Positions 20,348-29,015 of a stretch of DNA of 64,000 bases are shown here, piece by piece. The notes under the pieces are model-generated. The model had not been told where the DNA came from. It searched no databases and saw nothing but the letters and a program-made list of their open reading frames with translations. Source of the DNA: Frateuria sp. Soil773. GTDB taxonomy: Bacteria > Pseudomonadota > Gammaproteobacteria > Xanthomonadales > Rhodanobacteraceae. A program made the position numbers and the translations under genes. The stretch covers positions 11,311 through 75,310 of the forward strand of contig NZ_LMSL01000018.1 in NCBI RefSeq assembly GCF_001428405.1, in the 5' to 3' direction. The first letter of the stretch is position 1. Each line of letters starts with the position of its first letter.

Positions 20348-20788
20348 TCATGCGGCGCCCCGAGGATGGATCGCCATGGCGCGGCCTTCGGCCAGCAGGC
20401 GCCCGCGATGCTCCACGCGGAAGGCGTACTGCGCACCGCCATCGTCGGCATGCAGGCATTCGGCATGGACGTCCAGACGTCCGTCCAGGCGATCGACGTA
20501 CTCGACATGCAGCGACACGTCGCGCAGGCTGACCAGCATGCCCGGCCGCGCCGTCTCGACGCCTTGCGCGCGCGCGCGCAGGGCGCCGTGCACCGCCATC
20601 GCCTGCGCGCCGTATTCGGCCAGGTGCACGGCGTGCAGGCCGCGCACGCCGCGCAGCGGATGATCGGCCCGCGCATGGCCCGTGCCGACCGCGTGGATCG
20701 TGCGCTCGTCCCACGCCGCCACCGCGTCCAGCAGGCACATCGCGCCGGCGTGGGGAATCAGGTGCGCCCAGTCGCCGCGCTCAAGCAT
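20348..20788 (-). CDS. hotdog-fold 3-hydroxyacyl-ACP dehydratase-like protein (ApeP type)
   Basis: A 146-residue protein resembling the ApeP-type dehydratases of aryl-polyene clusters. The N terminus has LIPHAGAMCLLDAVAAWDE, a pattern shared by FabA/FabZ-like hotdog proteins. The His in the HA-G-M segment and the LAEYGAQAMAVHGAL helix follow the family arrangement. It probably dehydrates 3-hydroxyacyl-ACP intermediates together with the second hotdog protein at 24620. It overlaps the end of the exporter gene by 8 bp. Confidence 0.78.
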   Translation of the reverse strand: MLERGDWAHLIPHAGAMCLLDAVAAWDERTIHAVGTGHARADHPLRGVRGLHAVHLAEYGAQAMAVHGALRARAQGVETARPGMLVSLRDVSLHVEYVDRLDGRLDVHAECLHADDGGAQYAFRVEHRGRLLAEGRAMAIHPRGAA

Positions 20789-23105
20789 CGCCCTGTCCCG
20801 CGTGCGGCGCCATCAGGATCGACAGGCAGAAGTGGAAGGCCACGCCCAGGCTCACGGTGAGCCCGATCGCGCGCAGCACCGGGATCGACGCCCACGCCAG
20901 CATGCCGAACACCAGCAGCGCGGACAGCACGCAGACGAGGGTCGCGTGCAGGGTGCGCCGCTGCTCGGCCGGATCGCCGGTGTCGCGCTCGAAGAACAGC
21001 GCGTAGTGCAGGCCCAGCCCCGCCGCCAGGATCAGCGCGACCAGGTGGAACAGCGAGACCTCGATGCCCATCGCGCGCTCCACCGCCAGCACCAGGAAGG
21101 TCGCCAGGGTCATCGGCGCCAGCACGTGCCAGGCGCGGCGCAGGCTGCGCAGGGCCACGCTGATCGTCAGCACCAGCAGCAGCGTGGCCACGCCCAGCGC
21201 CCGCAGGATGCGCGTGCGGTAGCTCGCCACCAGCGATTCGGCCGCGCCCTTCAGGTCGAGCAGGCGCACCGCGCCGCCGCTGCGCTCGGCCCAGGCCTGC
21301 AGCGCCGCCGCGTCGTGCAGGCCGCTGACCGTGCCCAGCCCCAGCCAGTGGCCGTCGCGCTGCACCAGCATCGCGGCGAGCCGCTGGCCCAGCGGGCTGC
21401 CGGCGAACGCCTGCGGCGTCAACGGCGCCAGCGTGCGCGCCACCGCCACATCGGCGATGAACGGCGCGAACAGGTCGTGCCGGAAGGGCAGTCCCTGCAG
21501 CGCCTGCGCCAGCGCCTGCTGCAGGGTCGCCTGGTCCGGCAGCTTCGTCTGCCGCGCGCGCTGAGTCGCGATGCTCGGCAGATAGCGCGAGGGCAATTCC
21601 AGCGCATCGGCGACGTGGCGTGCCACCAGCGCGTCGGCTTCCGGCTCGAGCCGTTCGGACATCGCGAGCACGCCGTCGGCACTGTCCGCCTGCAGGATCA
21701 GCAGGTAGCGGATGTCCGGCGCGCCCAGCGATGCGCGCAGGCGCGCGTCGCGCTGCAACAGATCCTTTGGCAGCGGCGTCAACGCCGCCAGGTCGTTCTG
21801 CCAGAACGGGCCGGGCGCCAGGGCCAGCATCAGGACCGCGGCCGCGGCGACCAGCAGCGGTATCCAGCGCGGCCGCGGCAGCCGGTCGACGAAGCGGCGC
21901 GCGGCGATCAGCCAGCGCGCATCGGCCACGTCGCGCACGCGCGCCGGCAGCAGCCGCGGCAGCAGGTAGCGCGTGCTGAAGCCGGCGGCGAGCAGGCCGA
22001 CGATGGTGAACACCGCCAGCTGCTTCAGCCCGTTCACGCCGGACGCATAGAAGGCCAGATAGGCAATGCAGGCCGAGGCGATCGCGGTGAGCAGCAGCGG
22101 CCACAGCGCGCGCACGCTGCGCACCGCATCCTCGCCGGCGCGGCGATGGCTGAGCACGCGGATCGGATACTCCTGCGCCACGCCGAGCAGGGTGAAGCCG
22201 AAGGCCAGCGTGATCCCATGCACCTGCGGGTAGACCAGGGTCAGCGCAGCGATGCCGGCCAGCGCCCCGCTCGCCACCGGCAGCGCGGCCAGCAGCAACG
22301 AACTCAGGCTGCGATAGGCGAACAGCAGCAGGACGATGAAGCCGACCGTGGAGATGCGCCCGATCCAGTCCGCCTGCGCGCGCGTCTGCGCATTGGCCAC
22401 CACGCTGAAATAGCCGGGACCGGAGAACGCCAGCGTCGCGCCGGCGCTTCCCGGCAAGGCATGGAAAGCCTGCTCGATGCCGTCGATCGCCTGTTGCTGC
22501 GCCTGCGGGTCGAAGCCCGGCGCCACGGTCTGCACCAGCAGCAGCGCCTCGTCCTGGCCGGAGAACCACACGCCTTCGCGCACTTGCGGCGATTTCGGCG
22601 GCGCCCAGCGCTCGGCCAGCTTCAGCACCTCCAGCGTGGGGTCGCGCGGCAGCAGGCCCTTGAGCAGGCTCGCCGCCGGCGAGGACAGGTCGTCCAGCCG
22701 CTGCTGCAACTGGTCGGCGAGGAAGTCCGCGTCCATCGACTCGTGGTCGAGCGTGGGCGACAGCAGGTAGCGGTACGGCAGCAGCCTGGGATCCAGCGCC
22801 GCGAGATCGAAGCTGCCGTTGAGCACCTGGGCGTAGCGCGGATCGCCTTTCAGCCTGGCCGCCAGCGCCTGGCTCAACGCCGCCAGCTCGCCGTCGCTCT
22901 TGCCGTGGATCGCCAGCAGCAGCAGGCGCGATCCCGGGCCTTCGCCGACCTGCTCCATCAGCAGGCGCTGGTCCGGCGTGGCCGGCGCGGGCATGAAGCT
23001 GCGCAGGTCGGTGCTCACCTGCAGGCGCTGCGCGATCAGCAGGCCCAGCCCGGCCAGCGCCAGCAGCCACCCGAGCAGCAGCGCGATCCGTGCGCGCAAC
23101 GGCAT
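20781..23105 (-). CDS. MMPL/RND-type lipid exporter of the aryl-polyene locus
   Basis: A 774-residue inner-membrane protein of the MMPL superfamily. A first membrane helix (residues about 5-25) precedes a large periplasmic loop, then a five-helix bundle. This pattern is duplicated, with a second loop at residues about 410-600 and a second bundle at the C terminus. The stretch ALAFGFTLLGVAQEYPIRVLSHR contains the conserved membrane residues. It probably moves the polyene or its lipid conjugate across the inner membrane, with the LolA-like protein directly upstream (2 bp gap) receiving it. The ATG at 23105 fits that spacing. Confidence 0.87.
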   Translation of the reverse strand: MPLRARIALLLGWLLALAGLGLLIAQRLQVSTDLRSFMPAPATPDQRLLMEQVGEGPGSRLLLLAIHGKSDGELAALSQALAARLKGDPRYAQVLNGSFDLAALDPRLLPYRYLLSPTLDHESMDADFLADQLQQRLDDLSSPAASLLKGLLPRDPTLEVLKLAERWAPPKSPQVREGVWFSGQDEALLLVQTVAPGFDPQAQQQAIDGIEQAFHALPGSAGATLAFSGPGYFSVVANAQTRAQADWIGRISTVGFIVLLLFAYRSLSSLLLAALPVASGALAGIAALTLVYPQVHGITLAFGFTLLGVAQEYPIRVLSHRRAGEDAVRSVRALWPLLLTAIASACIAYLAFYASGVNGLKQLAVFTIVGLLAAGFSTRYLLPRLLPARVRDVADARWLIAARRFVDRLPRPRWIPLLVAAAAVLMLALAPGPFWQNDLAALTPLPKDLLQRDARLRASLGAPDIRYLLILQADSADGVLAMSERLEPEADALVARHVADALELPSRYLPSIATQRARQTKLPDQATLQQALAQALQGLPFRHDLFAPFIADVAVARTLAPLTPQAFAGSPLGQRLAAMLVQRDGHWLGLGTVSGLHDAAALQAWAERSGGAVRLLDLKGAAESLVASYRTRILRALGVATLLLVLTISVALRSLRRAWHVLAPMTLATFLVLAVERAMGIEVSLFHLVALILAAGLGLHYALFFERDTGDPAEQRRTLHATLVCVLSALLVFGMLAWASIPVLRAIGLTVSLGVAFHFCLSILMAPHAGQGDA

Positions 23106-23107
23106 GT

Positions 23108-23746
23108 TCAGCCGCCCCGGCACAGCGCGGCCAGCGCCTCGCGCGTCGGCGCGGGCGGCATCTTCGCCGCAAGCGGGCCGAGCAGGTCGATCGCCACGTC
23201 GCCGTCGGCCTCCTCCATCTGCATGCAGCGCGGCTCGTTGCCGTAGCCGTCGATGCGGATGCGCGCCACCGTCTTCGCCACCCGCGCGTCGCGCGGGGTC
23301 AGCGTCAGCGTCCATTGCGCGGCGGCATCGCCGCCGTGCTCGAGCGTGAAGGCCTGCCGCAGCCGCACGGCATCGGCGCCGAACAGCGCGACGAAGCTGT
23401 CGACCAGCACCTGCAGTTGCGGCGCTCGCTTCAGCGAGAAGCTGCGCGGCTTTTTGCCGTCGCGCTGCTGGGTCACTTCGCCGTCGGCGATCGTGGCGGT
23501 TTCCCGGCGCGGCTTGTCGACGCGGCGCTCCAGCTTGTCGCCGCCCAGCCAGGCCATCTCGCCGGAGACCACCAGCGGCTGCTCCAGCACCGCCATGAAG
23601 CGCGCCTCGGCGAATGCGGTGCGCGCCGGCGCCGGCCGGGCCAGCGCGCGGACCAGGGCCGCGCCGTCGTCAGGCGCCGAGGCGCTCGCCTGCCACGGCA
23701 GCGTCAGGCCGAGCAGGAGCATGCAGATCTTGCTGCCAGAAATCAT
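23108..23746 (-). CDS. LolA-like periplasmic carrier of the aryl-polyene locus
   Basis: A 212-residue exported protein. A signal peptide (residues about 1-23, ending ASASA) precedes a LolA/LolB-like half-barrel domain with TAFAEARFMAVLEQPLVVSGEMAWLGGDKLERRV. The chromosomal LolA moves lipoproteins; this relative is fixed in aryl-polyene clusters and probably shuttles the pigment lipid to the outer membrane. The start at 23746 lies 77 bp inside the upstream acyltransferase gene, an unusually long overlap. A later Met at about 23722 would leave the signal peptide short. It directly precedes the exporter. Confidence 0.75.
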   Translation of the reverse strand: MISGSKICMLLLGLTLPWQASASAPDDGAALVRALARPAPARTAFAEARFMAVLEQPLVVSGEMAWLGGDKLERRVDKPRRETATIADGEVTQQRDGKKPRSFSLKRAPQLQVLVDSFVALFGADAVRLRQAFTLEHGGDAAAQWTLTLTPRDARVAKTVARIRIDGYGNEPRCMQMEEADGDVAIDLLGPLAAKMPPAPTREALAALCRGG

Positions 23747-24623
23747 AGAAGTTGAACCAGTTGTAGGGAGCGACGTGGACGTAATGCTCCAGCCGCTGGG
23801 CGTAACGGGCGATGAGCGCGTCCAGCGCCGGGCCGCGGCCGTGGCGCGGAATCTCCACCCGCTCGGCGAACGGCTCGAACACCAGCTTGTAGCGGCGCCC
23901 GCCCAGGTACAGGCCGAAGCACAGCACCACCGGCACCTGCAGCGTGTGCGCCAGCAGCCACGGGCCGACCGGGAACGGCGCCGGCTGGCCCAGGAAGTCG
24001 GCATGCCGCAGCGCCTCGCGGTCGCGCCCGCGGTCGGCCAGCAGCGCCACCAGGGCGCCCTGCGCACAGGCCTCGGCGATCGCCAGGGTCACCGAGGTGC
24101 CGTCCTTGGAGGCGTCGATCACGCAGGCGCCGACCTCGGGCGCCAGCGCCTCCAGCAACTCGGTCATCGCCGGCGTCTTCTGCTTGTCCAGCAGCACGCG
24201 CAGCGGCATGTCAGGGCGGCGCGCGCCGATCGCCCGCAGCGCCTCGAAGCTGCCCTGGTGCGAGCCGAACAGCAGCACGCCGCGGCCGCGCGCGTAGTGC
24301 GCGTCGAGCATGTCCAGCCCTTCGGTCTCGATCTCGAACGCGCGCTCGCCGCGGGCGAGCAGGTAGACCCGGTCCATGATCGTGGCGGCGAAGCAATGGA
24401 TGTGCTTGAGCACCTGCCAGGCCGTCACCGGCCGCGGCAGCACGCGCTGCAGGTACTGCCGCGAGGCGGCACGCTCCGGCGCGCGGCGCAGGTAGAAGTA
24501 CAGCGTGATCGGATACAGGCACAGCCGGCCGAAGGCGCGGCCGCCATACAGCGCGATCGTGCGGATGAGCCACAGCGCGATGCGCCCCCCGCCTTCCGGA
24601 CGGCTCTGCCAGTGCCCGCTCAT
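23670..24623 (-). CDS. LpxL/HtrB-type lysophospholipid acyltransferase of the pigment locus
   Basis: A 317-residue acyltransferase of the lauroyl/myristoyl-transferase family, anchored by an N-terminal hydrophobic segment (residues about 17-45). The catalytic His motif is LLFGSHQGSFEALRA, and the ADRGRDREALRHADFLGQ segment matches the family acceptor region. In aryl-polyene loci such a protein is thought to join the polyene to its lipid core. The 3-prime end overlaps the LolA-like gene by 77 bp, and its ATG at 24623 overlaps the stop of the upstream hotdog protein gene. Confidence 0.84.
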   Translation of the reverse strand: MSGHWQSRPEGGGRIALWLIRTIALYGGRAFGRLCLYPITLYFYLRRAPERAASRQYLQRVLPRPVTAWQVLKHIHCFAATIMDRVYLLARGERAFEIETEGLDMLDAHYARGRGVLLFGSHQGSFEALRAIGARRPDMPLRVLLDKQKTPAMTELLEALAPEVGACVIDASKDGTSVTLAIAEACAQGALVALLADRGRDREALRHADFLGQPAPFPVGPWLLAHTLQVPVVLCFGLYLGGRRYKLVFEPFAERVEIPRHGRGPALDALIARYAQRLEHYVHVAPYNWFNFYDFWQQDLHAPARPDAAVAGERLGA

Positions 24624-24940
24624 TCCGCCGCCGCCCCCTCGTCCGTGGCTCCCTCGATGACTCCGCGCGCCACCAGCACCTCGTCCCGGCGGATGTCGAA
24701 ACGCACCCGGCCGGCCGCTTCGCTCAGGTGCAGCGCGGCGGTCTCGCCAGGCTTCAGCGGCGCCACGAACTTCGCCTCGCAGACGCGCGCCAGGCGCTGC
24801 CCGCGCCACGCGCGCAGCGCCAGCGCCACCTGCTCCAGCAACACCACGCCAGGCACCAGCGGCCTGCCGGGGAAATGCCCCGGCAGGCAGGGATGCCCGC
24901 CGTCGATGCAGAACCTGCCCCGGTAGTCCGCCGCCGTCAT
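24620..24940 (-). CDS. FabZ-like hotdog dehydratase (ApeI type)
   Basis: A 106-residue hotdog protein, shorter than FabZ (about 150 residues). It retains the FabZ signature around the catalytic His as GHFPGRPLVPGVVLLEQ, with His22 and the following helix. The rest matches the single-domain dehydratase of aryl-polyene clusters. It should act on 3-hydroxyacyl-ACP. ATG 24940 overlaps the stop of the upstream membrane-protein gene by four bases, and its own stop overlaps the acyltransferase start, so the three are tightly coupled. Confidence 0.8.
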   Translation of the reverse strand: MTAADYRGRFCIDGGHPCLPGHFPGRPLVPGVVLLEQVALALRAWRGQRLARVCEAKFVAPLKPGETAALHLSEAAGRVRFDIRRDEVLVARGVIEGATDEGAAAE

Positions 24941-25686
24941 GGTTCCGCCCTGCCTCCGCGCACCAGCTGCGGCCAGCGTAGCGCCAGCCGCATGACGAGG
25001 TCATGCAGGCGCATGTGCTCGAGATGGCGCAGGTGCCAGCGGCGGAACAGGTACTCGGCGAGGAAGGCGGCCACGAGCAGGGCATAGCCGCCCAGGTGGA
25101 CGTAGCCCATCGCCCAGCCGGCCGGCAGGGCCAGCGGCGGCGCACGCCCCAGCCTGGCGAACAGCCCGCCCGGCACCGCCAGCGCCTGCAGCACCCCGAG
25201 CAGCACGGCCTGCGCGGCCAGCAGCATGGTCCAGAACCAGGTCAACTGGCGCGCATAGCGCGCGATCCCGGGCTGCGCCAGGCGAGACTCGCCCTCGACC
25301 GCCTCGATGATGCGCGCGATCAGCGGCTGGCGGCCGGCGCGCAGGCTGCGGCCGAACAGCCAGGACAGCAGCGCGCTCACCAGCACCGGCACCGTGTCGA
25401 GCACCTGTGCCGCCAATCCGTGCGAGGCCAGCCATACCATGCCGCCGGCCAGGCCCACCCACAGCAACCAGGCCAATGCCTGCCGTGCGCGCAGGGCCGG
25501 CCACATCAGCACGGTCAGCAGCAGCATGAGCGCGGCCAGCGACCAGCCCTGGCGGTGGGTCCACGCGCCGGCCAGCGCCAGCAGCGGATAGGCGACCAGC
25601 AGCCAGGACGGCCCGCGCCGCAACGCGCCATGCTCGGGGGAACGCACGGCGGAAACCGGCGCGCGGCTCAACATGCGCCGCGGCAT
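24937..25686 (-). CDS. polytopic membrane protein of the aryl-polyene locus (COG4648-like)
   Basis: A 249-residue protein (245 if the second Met at 25674 is used) with about five membrane segments and a basic C-terminal tail (HLRHLEHMRLHDLVMRLALRW). It resembles the uncharacterised membrane proteins that sit between the ACP and the dehydratase in xanthomonadin and aryl-polyene loci. No catalytic motif is obvious. A link to membrane assembly of the synthase or to acyl transfer has been suggested for the family but is unproven. It begins about 50 bp after the ACP stop. Confidence 0.62.
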   Translation of the reverse strand: MPRRMLSRAPVSAVRSPEHGALRRGPSWLLVAYPLLALAGAWTHRQGWSLAALMLLLTVLMWPALRARQALAWLLWVGLAGGMVWLASHGLAAQVLDTVPVLVSALLSWLFGRSLRAGRQPLIARIIEAVEGESRLAQPGIARYARQLTWFWTMLLAAQAVLLGVLQALAVPGGLFARLGRAPPLALPAGWAMGYVHLGGYALLVAAFLAEYLFRRWHLRHLEHMRLHDLVMRLALRWPQLVRGGRAEP

Positions 25687-25735
25687 GGCGCGGTGGCGGA
25701 ATGCGTCCCGTACATTGCGGCGGCCTGCCTGGCGA

Positions 25736-26017
25736 TCAGCCCGCGCGATGCTGCTCGATGTGCTCGGACAGGCTGCGCAGGCTGGTGAAGATCGTGCGGT
25801 TGTCGGGATTGTCCGAGCGCAACTGGAAACCGTAGCGCTTGGACACGGCCAGCGCGATCTCCAGCGCATCGATGGAATCGAGCCCCAGCTCGCCGCCGAA
25901 CAGCGGGGCATCCGGATCGATCTGTTCGGGCGCGACCGCTTCCAGGTTCAGGCTCGCCACGATCAAGGTGGCCAATTCGTGCTGTGCTGCGGTCTGCTCT
26001 GCCATGCTCGGTCCCAT
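25736..26017 (-). CDS. acyl carrier protein of the aryl-polyene locus
   Basis: A 93-residue ACP (89 if the second Met at 26005 is used). The phosphopantetheine-attachment site is GELGLDSIDALEIALAV, with Ser48 in the longer form. The acidic helix II and the following conserved pattern are intact. It should carry the aryl starter and the growing polyene. It heads the minus-strand unit, divergent from the chorismatase across 79 bp that must hold both promoters. Only one ACP gene is seen here; many aryl-polyene loci have two. Confidence 0.88.
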   Translation of the reverse strand: MGPSMAEQTAAQHELATLIVASLNLEAVAPEQIDPDAPLFGGELGLDSIDALEIALAVSKRYGFQLRSDNPDNRTIFTSLRSLSEHIEQHRAG

Positions 26018-26096
26018 ACTTCATTGTTGCCTCCCCCCGGGCGGCAGCGGCCGCGGAGTGTAACATAGCGACCTTGTCGCTCCCGGTTGGCAATAC

Positions 26097-27089
26097 ATGA
26101 TTCAGGGTTGTGAAAACGTACGGATGGACCCCCTGCTGCGCCGTGCGCCGCGGGTGGCGTACCGCAACGGCGGCGTCGACGAGGCGCTGCGCGAAGAAGG
26201 CACCCTGGCCGTGCTCGGCTTCGGCAGGGGCGCCGCGACGGCTAACGATCCGCGCTGCTTCGAAGTGGCGCTGGAATGCTTCGACGCACCCGCGCCGCTG
26301 GAGGTCTGGCAGGTCGATGCGCCGGTCGTCCACGGCGCGGAAGGCGCCTTGCGCTGGTCCGCCGGCGGCGGCTGGCTGTTCGTGTCGATCGAGCTGGACG
26401 AACGCGAGTGCGGCGGCCCCCGCGACACCGCGTTGCGCGCCTACGAAACGCTGCGCCGCTTCGTGGGCCAGCGCGACGAGCGGCACGTGCTGCGCGTGTG
26501 GAACTACCTCGGCGCGATCAACCAGGGCGACGGCGACGCCGAACGCTACAAGCTGTTCTGCGACGGCCGCGCCAGCGGCATGGGCGACTTCTTCGCCGAA
26601 GGCTTCCCGGCCGCCACCGCGATCGGCCACCACGCCGACGCCCCGTGCCTGCAGGTCTACCTGCTGGCCTGCGACCAGGCCGGCGCGCGGGTGGAAAACC
26701 CCCGCCAGGTCAGCGCGTGGCGCTACCCGCGCCAGTACGGCCGCACGCCGCCGAGCTTCGCCCGCGCGATGACCCTGCCGGCGCAGGATGCGCTGGCGAT
26801 CTCCGGCACCGCCGCGGTGGTCGGCCATGCCTCGGCGCACGCGGACGACTTGCAGGCGCAGTTGCAGGAAACCTTCGCCAACCTGGAAACCCTGCTCGCC
26901 AGCGCCGGCATGGCCGCCGGCTTCGACACCCACTCGCCGCTGAAGGCTTACGTGCGCCACCCGGCCGACGTGCCGCAGGTGCGCGACTTCGTGCGGCAGC
27001 ACCTGCCCGGCGTGCCCGTGCTGCTGCTGCACGGCGACATCTGCCGCAGCGAGCTGCTGGTGGAGCTCGACGGCTGGCGCTACGCGTAG
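26097..27089 (+). CDS. xanB2: chorismatase making hydroxybenzoates (XanB2/FkbO/Hyg5 family)
   Basis: A 330-residue chorismate-hydrolysing enzyme. In Xanthomonas, XanB2 produces 3- and 4-hydroxybenzoate, feeding xanthomonadin and ubiquinone. Characteristic stretches are RFVGQRDERHVLRVWNYLGAINQGDGDAERYKLFCDGR and, near the C terminus, LLLHGDICRSELLVELDG. The C-terminal half has the YjgF-like fold expected of the family. The start at 26097 is the longer choice; ATG 26124 in frame is the alternative, and neither has a strong ribosome-binding site. It is divergent from the pigment ACP and converges with glmU. Confidence 0.87.
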   Translation: MIQGCENVRMDPLLRRAPRVAYRNGGVDEALREEGTLAVLGFGRGAATANDPRCFEVALECFDAPAPLEVWQVDAPVVHGAEGALRWSAGGGWLFVSIELDERECGGPRDTALRAYETLRRFVGQRDERHVLRVWNYLGAINQGDGDAERYKLFCDGRASGMGDFFAEGFPAATAIGHHADAPCLQVYLLACDQAGARVENPRQVSAWRYPRQYGRTPPSFARAMTLPAQDALAISGTAAVVGHASAHADDLQAQLQETFANLETLLASAGMAAGFDTHSPLKAYVRHPADVPQVRDFVRQHLPGVPVLLLHGDICRSELLVELDGWRYA

Positions 27090-27096
27090 GGCGCGC

Positions 27097-28464
27097 TCAC
27101 TTCTTGGCGGGACGCTTCCAGCCCGGCAGCGTCTGCTGGCGGCCACGGGCGATGGTCAGCTCGCCGTCCGGCGCGTCCTTGGTGATCACCGAGCCGGCGC
27201 CGATGGTGGCCTGCGCGCCGATCGTGACGGGTGCCACCAGCGCACTGTTCGAGCCGATGAAGGCGCCGTCCCCGATGCGGGTGACCGACTTGTTCACGCC
27301 GTCGTAGTTGCAGGTGATCGTGCCGGCGCCGACGTTGACGCCGCGGCCGACCACCGTATCGCCCAGGTAGGTGAGATGGTTGGCCTTGCTGCCCTCGCCC
27401 ACGCGGGTCTTCTTGGTCTCGACGAAGTTGCCGATGTGCGCGCCCGCCTCCAGCTCGGTGCCGGGCCGCAGCCGCGCGAACGGGCCGATCGTGCACGGGC
27501 CGTGCGTGACCACGCCTTCCAGGTCGCAATGCGGCTGCACCACGGTGCCGGCGGCCAGCCGCACGTCCTTCAGCCGGGTGAAGGCGCCGACGCGTACGTC
27601 GTCGCCCAGCGCCACCGCGCCCTCGAGGATCACGTCGATGTCCAGCTCGACGTCGCGGCCGGCCTCGACCTCGCCGCGCACGTCGATGCGCACGGGGTCG
27701 CAGACGCGCACGCCGGCGTGCAGCAGTTCGTGCGCCCGGCGCCGGCGGTACTGCGCTTCCAGCTCGGTCAGTTGCAGCGGGTTGTTGGCGCCCGCCGCCT
27801 CCATCGGGTCGGCGCATTCGACGCAGCCAGCCGCGCGGTTCTCGCCGGCCGCCATCGCGAAGACGTCGGTGAGGTAGTACTCGCCCTGCGCGTTGTTGCG
27901 GTCGAGCTTGCCGATCCAGCGCCGCAGCGCCGCCGCCTCGGCGACCAGGATGCCGGTATTGATCAGGTTGACCGCGCGCTGGCTGTCGTCCGCGTCCTTT
28001 TCCTCCACCACCGCGCGCACCGCGCCGTTGCCGTCGCGCAGCACGCGGCCGTAGCCCTGCGGGTTGTCCACGCGGGTGGTCAGCAGGCCCAGGCTGCCCT
28101 CGCTCGCCACCAGTTCGTGCAGGGTCTCGGCGCGGGTCAGCGGCACGTCGCCGTACAGCACCAGCACCCGCGCCTCGTCGGGCACGTTGCGCAGCGCGGC
28201 CCCCACCGCGTGCCCGGTGCCGAGCCGCTCGGCCTGCAGCACCCAGCTCAGGTCCGGCTGGCCGGCGAAGGCGGCCTGCACCTGCTCGCCGCAATGGCCG
28301 TAAACGACGTGGATCGCCTGCGGCCGCAGCGCGCGCGCGGCGGCCAGCACGTGCGCCAGCAGCGGCCGGCCGGCCAGCGGCATCAGCACCTTGGCGCGGC
28401 TGGACTTCATCCGCTTGCCCTCGCCTGCGGCGAGGACGACGACGTGCAACGGGAGGCTGGGCAT
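27097..28464 (-). CDS. glmU: bifunctional GlmU: GlcNAc-1-P uridyltransferase / GlcN-1-P acetyltransferase
   Basis: A 455-residue bifunctional enzyme giving UDP-GlcNAc for peptidoglycan and LPS. The N-terminal pyrophosphorylase half opens [23 protein letters not shown], with the LYGDVPLT metal site. The C-terminal half is a left-handed beta-helix of hexapeptide repeats with [17 protein letters not shown] and [14 protein letters not shown]. The start is ATG at 28464, with GGGAGG upstream; the open frame extends further. It converges with the chorismatase, leaving only 7 bp between stops. Confidence 0.97.
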   Translation of the reverse strand: MPSLPLHVVVLAAGEGKRMKSSRAKVLMPLAGRPLLAHVLAAARALRPQAIHVVYGHCGEQVQAAFAGQPDLSWVLQAERLGTGHAVGAALRNVPDEARVLVLYGDVPLTRAETLHELVASEGSLGLLTTRVDNPQGYGRVLRDGNGAVRAVVEEKDADDSQRAVNLINTGILVAEAAALRRWIGKLDRNNAQGEYYLTDVFAMAAGENRAAGCVECADPMEAAGANNPLQLTELEAQYRRRRAHELLHAGVRVCDPVRIDVRGEVEAGRDVELDIDVILEGAVALGDDVRVGAFTRLKDVRLAAGTVVQPHCDLEGVVTHGPCTIGPFARLRPGTELEAGAHIGNFVETKKTRVGEGSKANHLTYLGDTVVGRGVNVGAGTITCNYDGVNKSVTRIGDGAFIGSNSALVAPVTIGAQATIGAGSVITKDAPDGELTIARGRQQTLPGWKRPAKK

Positions 28465-28631
28465 GGGCCTTATCCTGGCTTGGCAGCCGTTGAGGATAAC
28501 AGCCGGGCATGTTCCGCGGCTGACCCGGGCCAAGCCCCTGCCTCAGAGCCTGCTCAAGGTCTCCCTGTCGGACAGGAATCCCTCATTGCTCCCCCGCTCG
28601 TTCCGAAACCTAAAAGGCACTGGATCCCAGC

Positions 28632-28659
28632 TTGACCGGCCCTGCGGCCGTTGAAAGCC
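28632..28659 (+). repeat. 28-bp segment nested in a repeat hairpin (copy 1)
   Basis: The loop of the GGATCCCAG/CTGGGATGACG hairpin is replaced by a GC-rich 28-bp segment starting TTGACCGGCCCTGCGG and ending GAAAGCC. A near-identical inverted copy is at 28849-28876, differing at one base. Confidence 0.65.
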
Positions 28660-28848
28660 ACTGGGATGACGCTTCGTAGGAAGATACTCGGGAAACTGGA
28701 ATCTCTCACGCTCCCCGCTCGTCATTCCTGCGAAAGCAGGAATCCAGCGACTTTCTACCTTCCTCAAACCTTGAGGCACTGGATCCCAGCCTGCACTGGG
28801 ATGACGCTTCATTGGGGATACCTGGGAGACCCCGCTCGTCATTCCTGC

Positions 28849-28876
28849 GGCCTTCAACGGCCGCAGGGCCGGTCAA
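28849..28876 (-). repeat. 28-bp segment nested in a repeat hairpin (copy 2, inverted)
   Basis: Here the segment interrupts the CATTCCTGC / GCAGGA hairpin. It is the reverse complement of the copy at 28632-28659 apart from one base, so two different hairpins bear the same insert at their loop. Confidence 0.65.
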
Positions 28877-29015
28877 GCAGGAGGCGCTTTTCAGATAGCC
28901 GAAGGGCTGGTCATCCAGCGACTTTCCACTTACCCCAAACCTAGAGAGGTGCTGAATCCCAGCCTTCGCTCGGATGACGCTTCATTGGGGTACCGGGGAG
29001 ACCTTGAACAGGCTC

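Larger units (their letters stand above)
28613..28990. repeat. cluster of dispersed palindromic repeats downstream of a TonB-like gene
   Basis: The gene-free stretch 28465-29015 holds about five related hairpins. Copies of CACTGGATCCCAG...CTGGGATGACGCTTC begin near 28613, 28771 and 28945, and ATTCCTGCGAAAGCAGGAATCCAG is near 28720-28745. They resemble those at 2.8-3.2 kb. Two hairpins carry the same 28-bp segment in their loop in opposite orientation (see the next entries). No ORF here looks real, and the first ~90 bp before 28543 hold nothing. Confidence 0.8.

Noticed and set aside
20682-23246. An 854-codon plus-strand frame over the MMPL exporter
   Set aside because: Its translation is a Gln/Arg/His-rich shadow of the exporter, which has a strong family match on the other strand.
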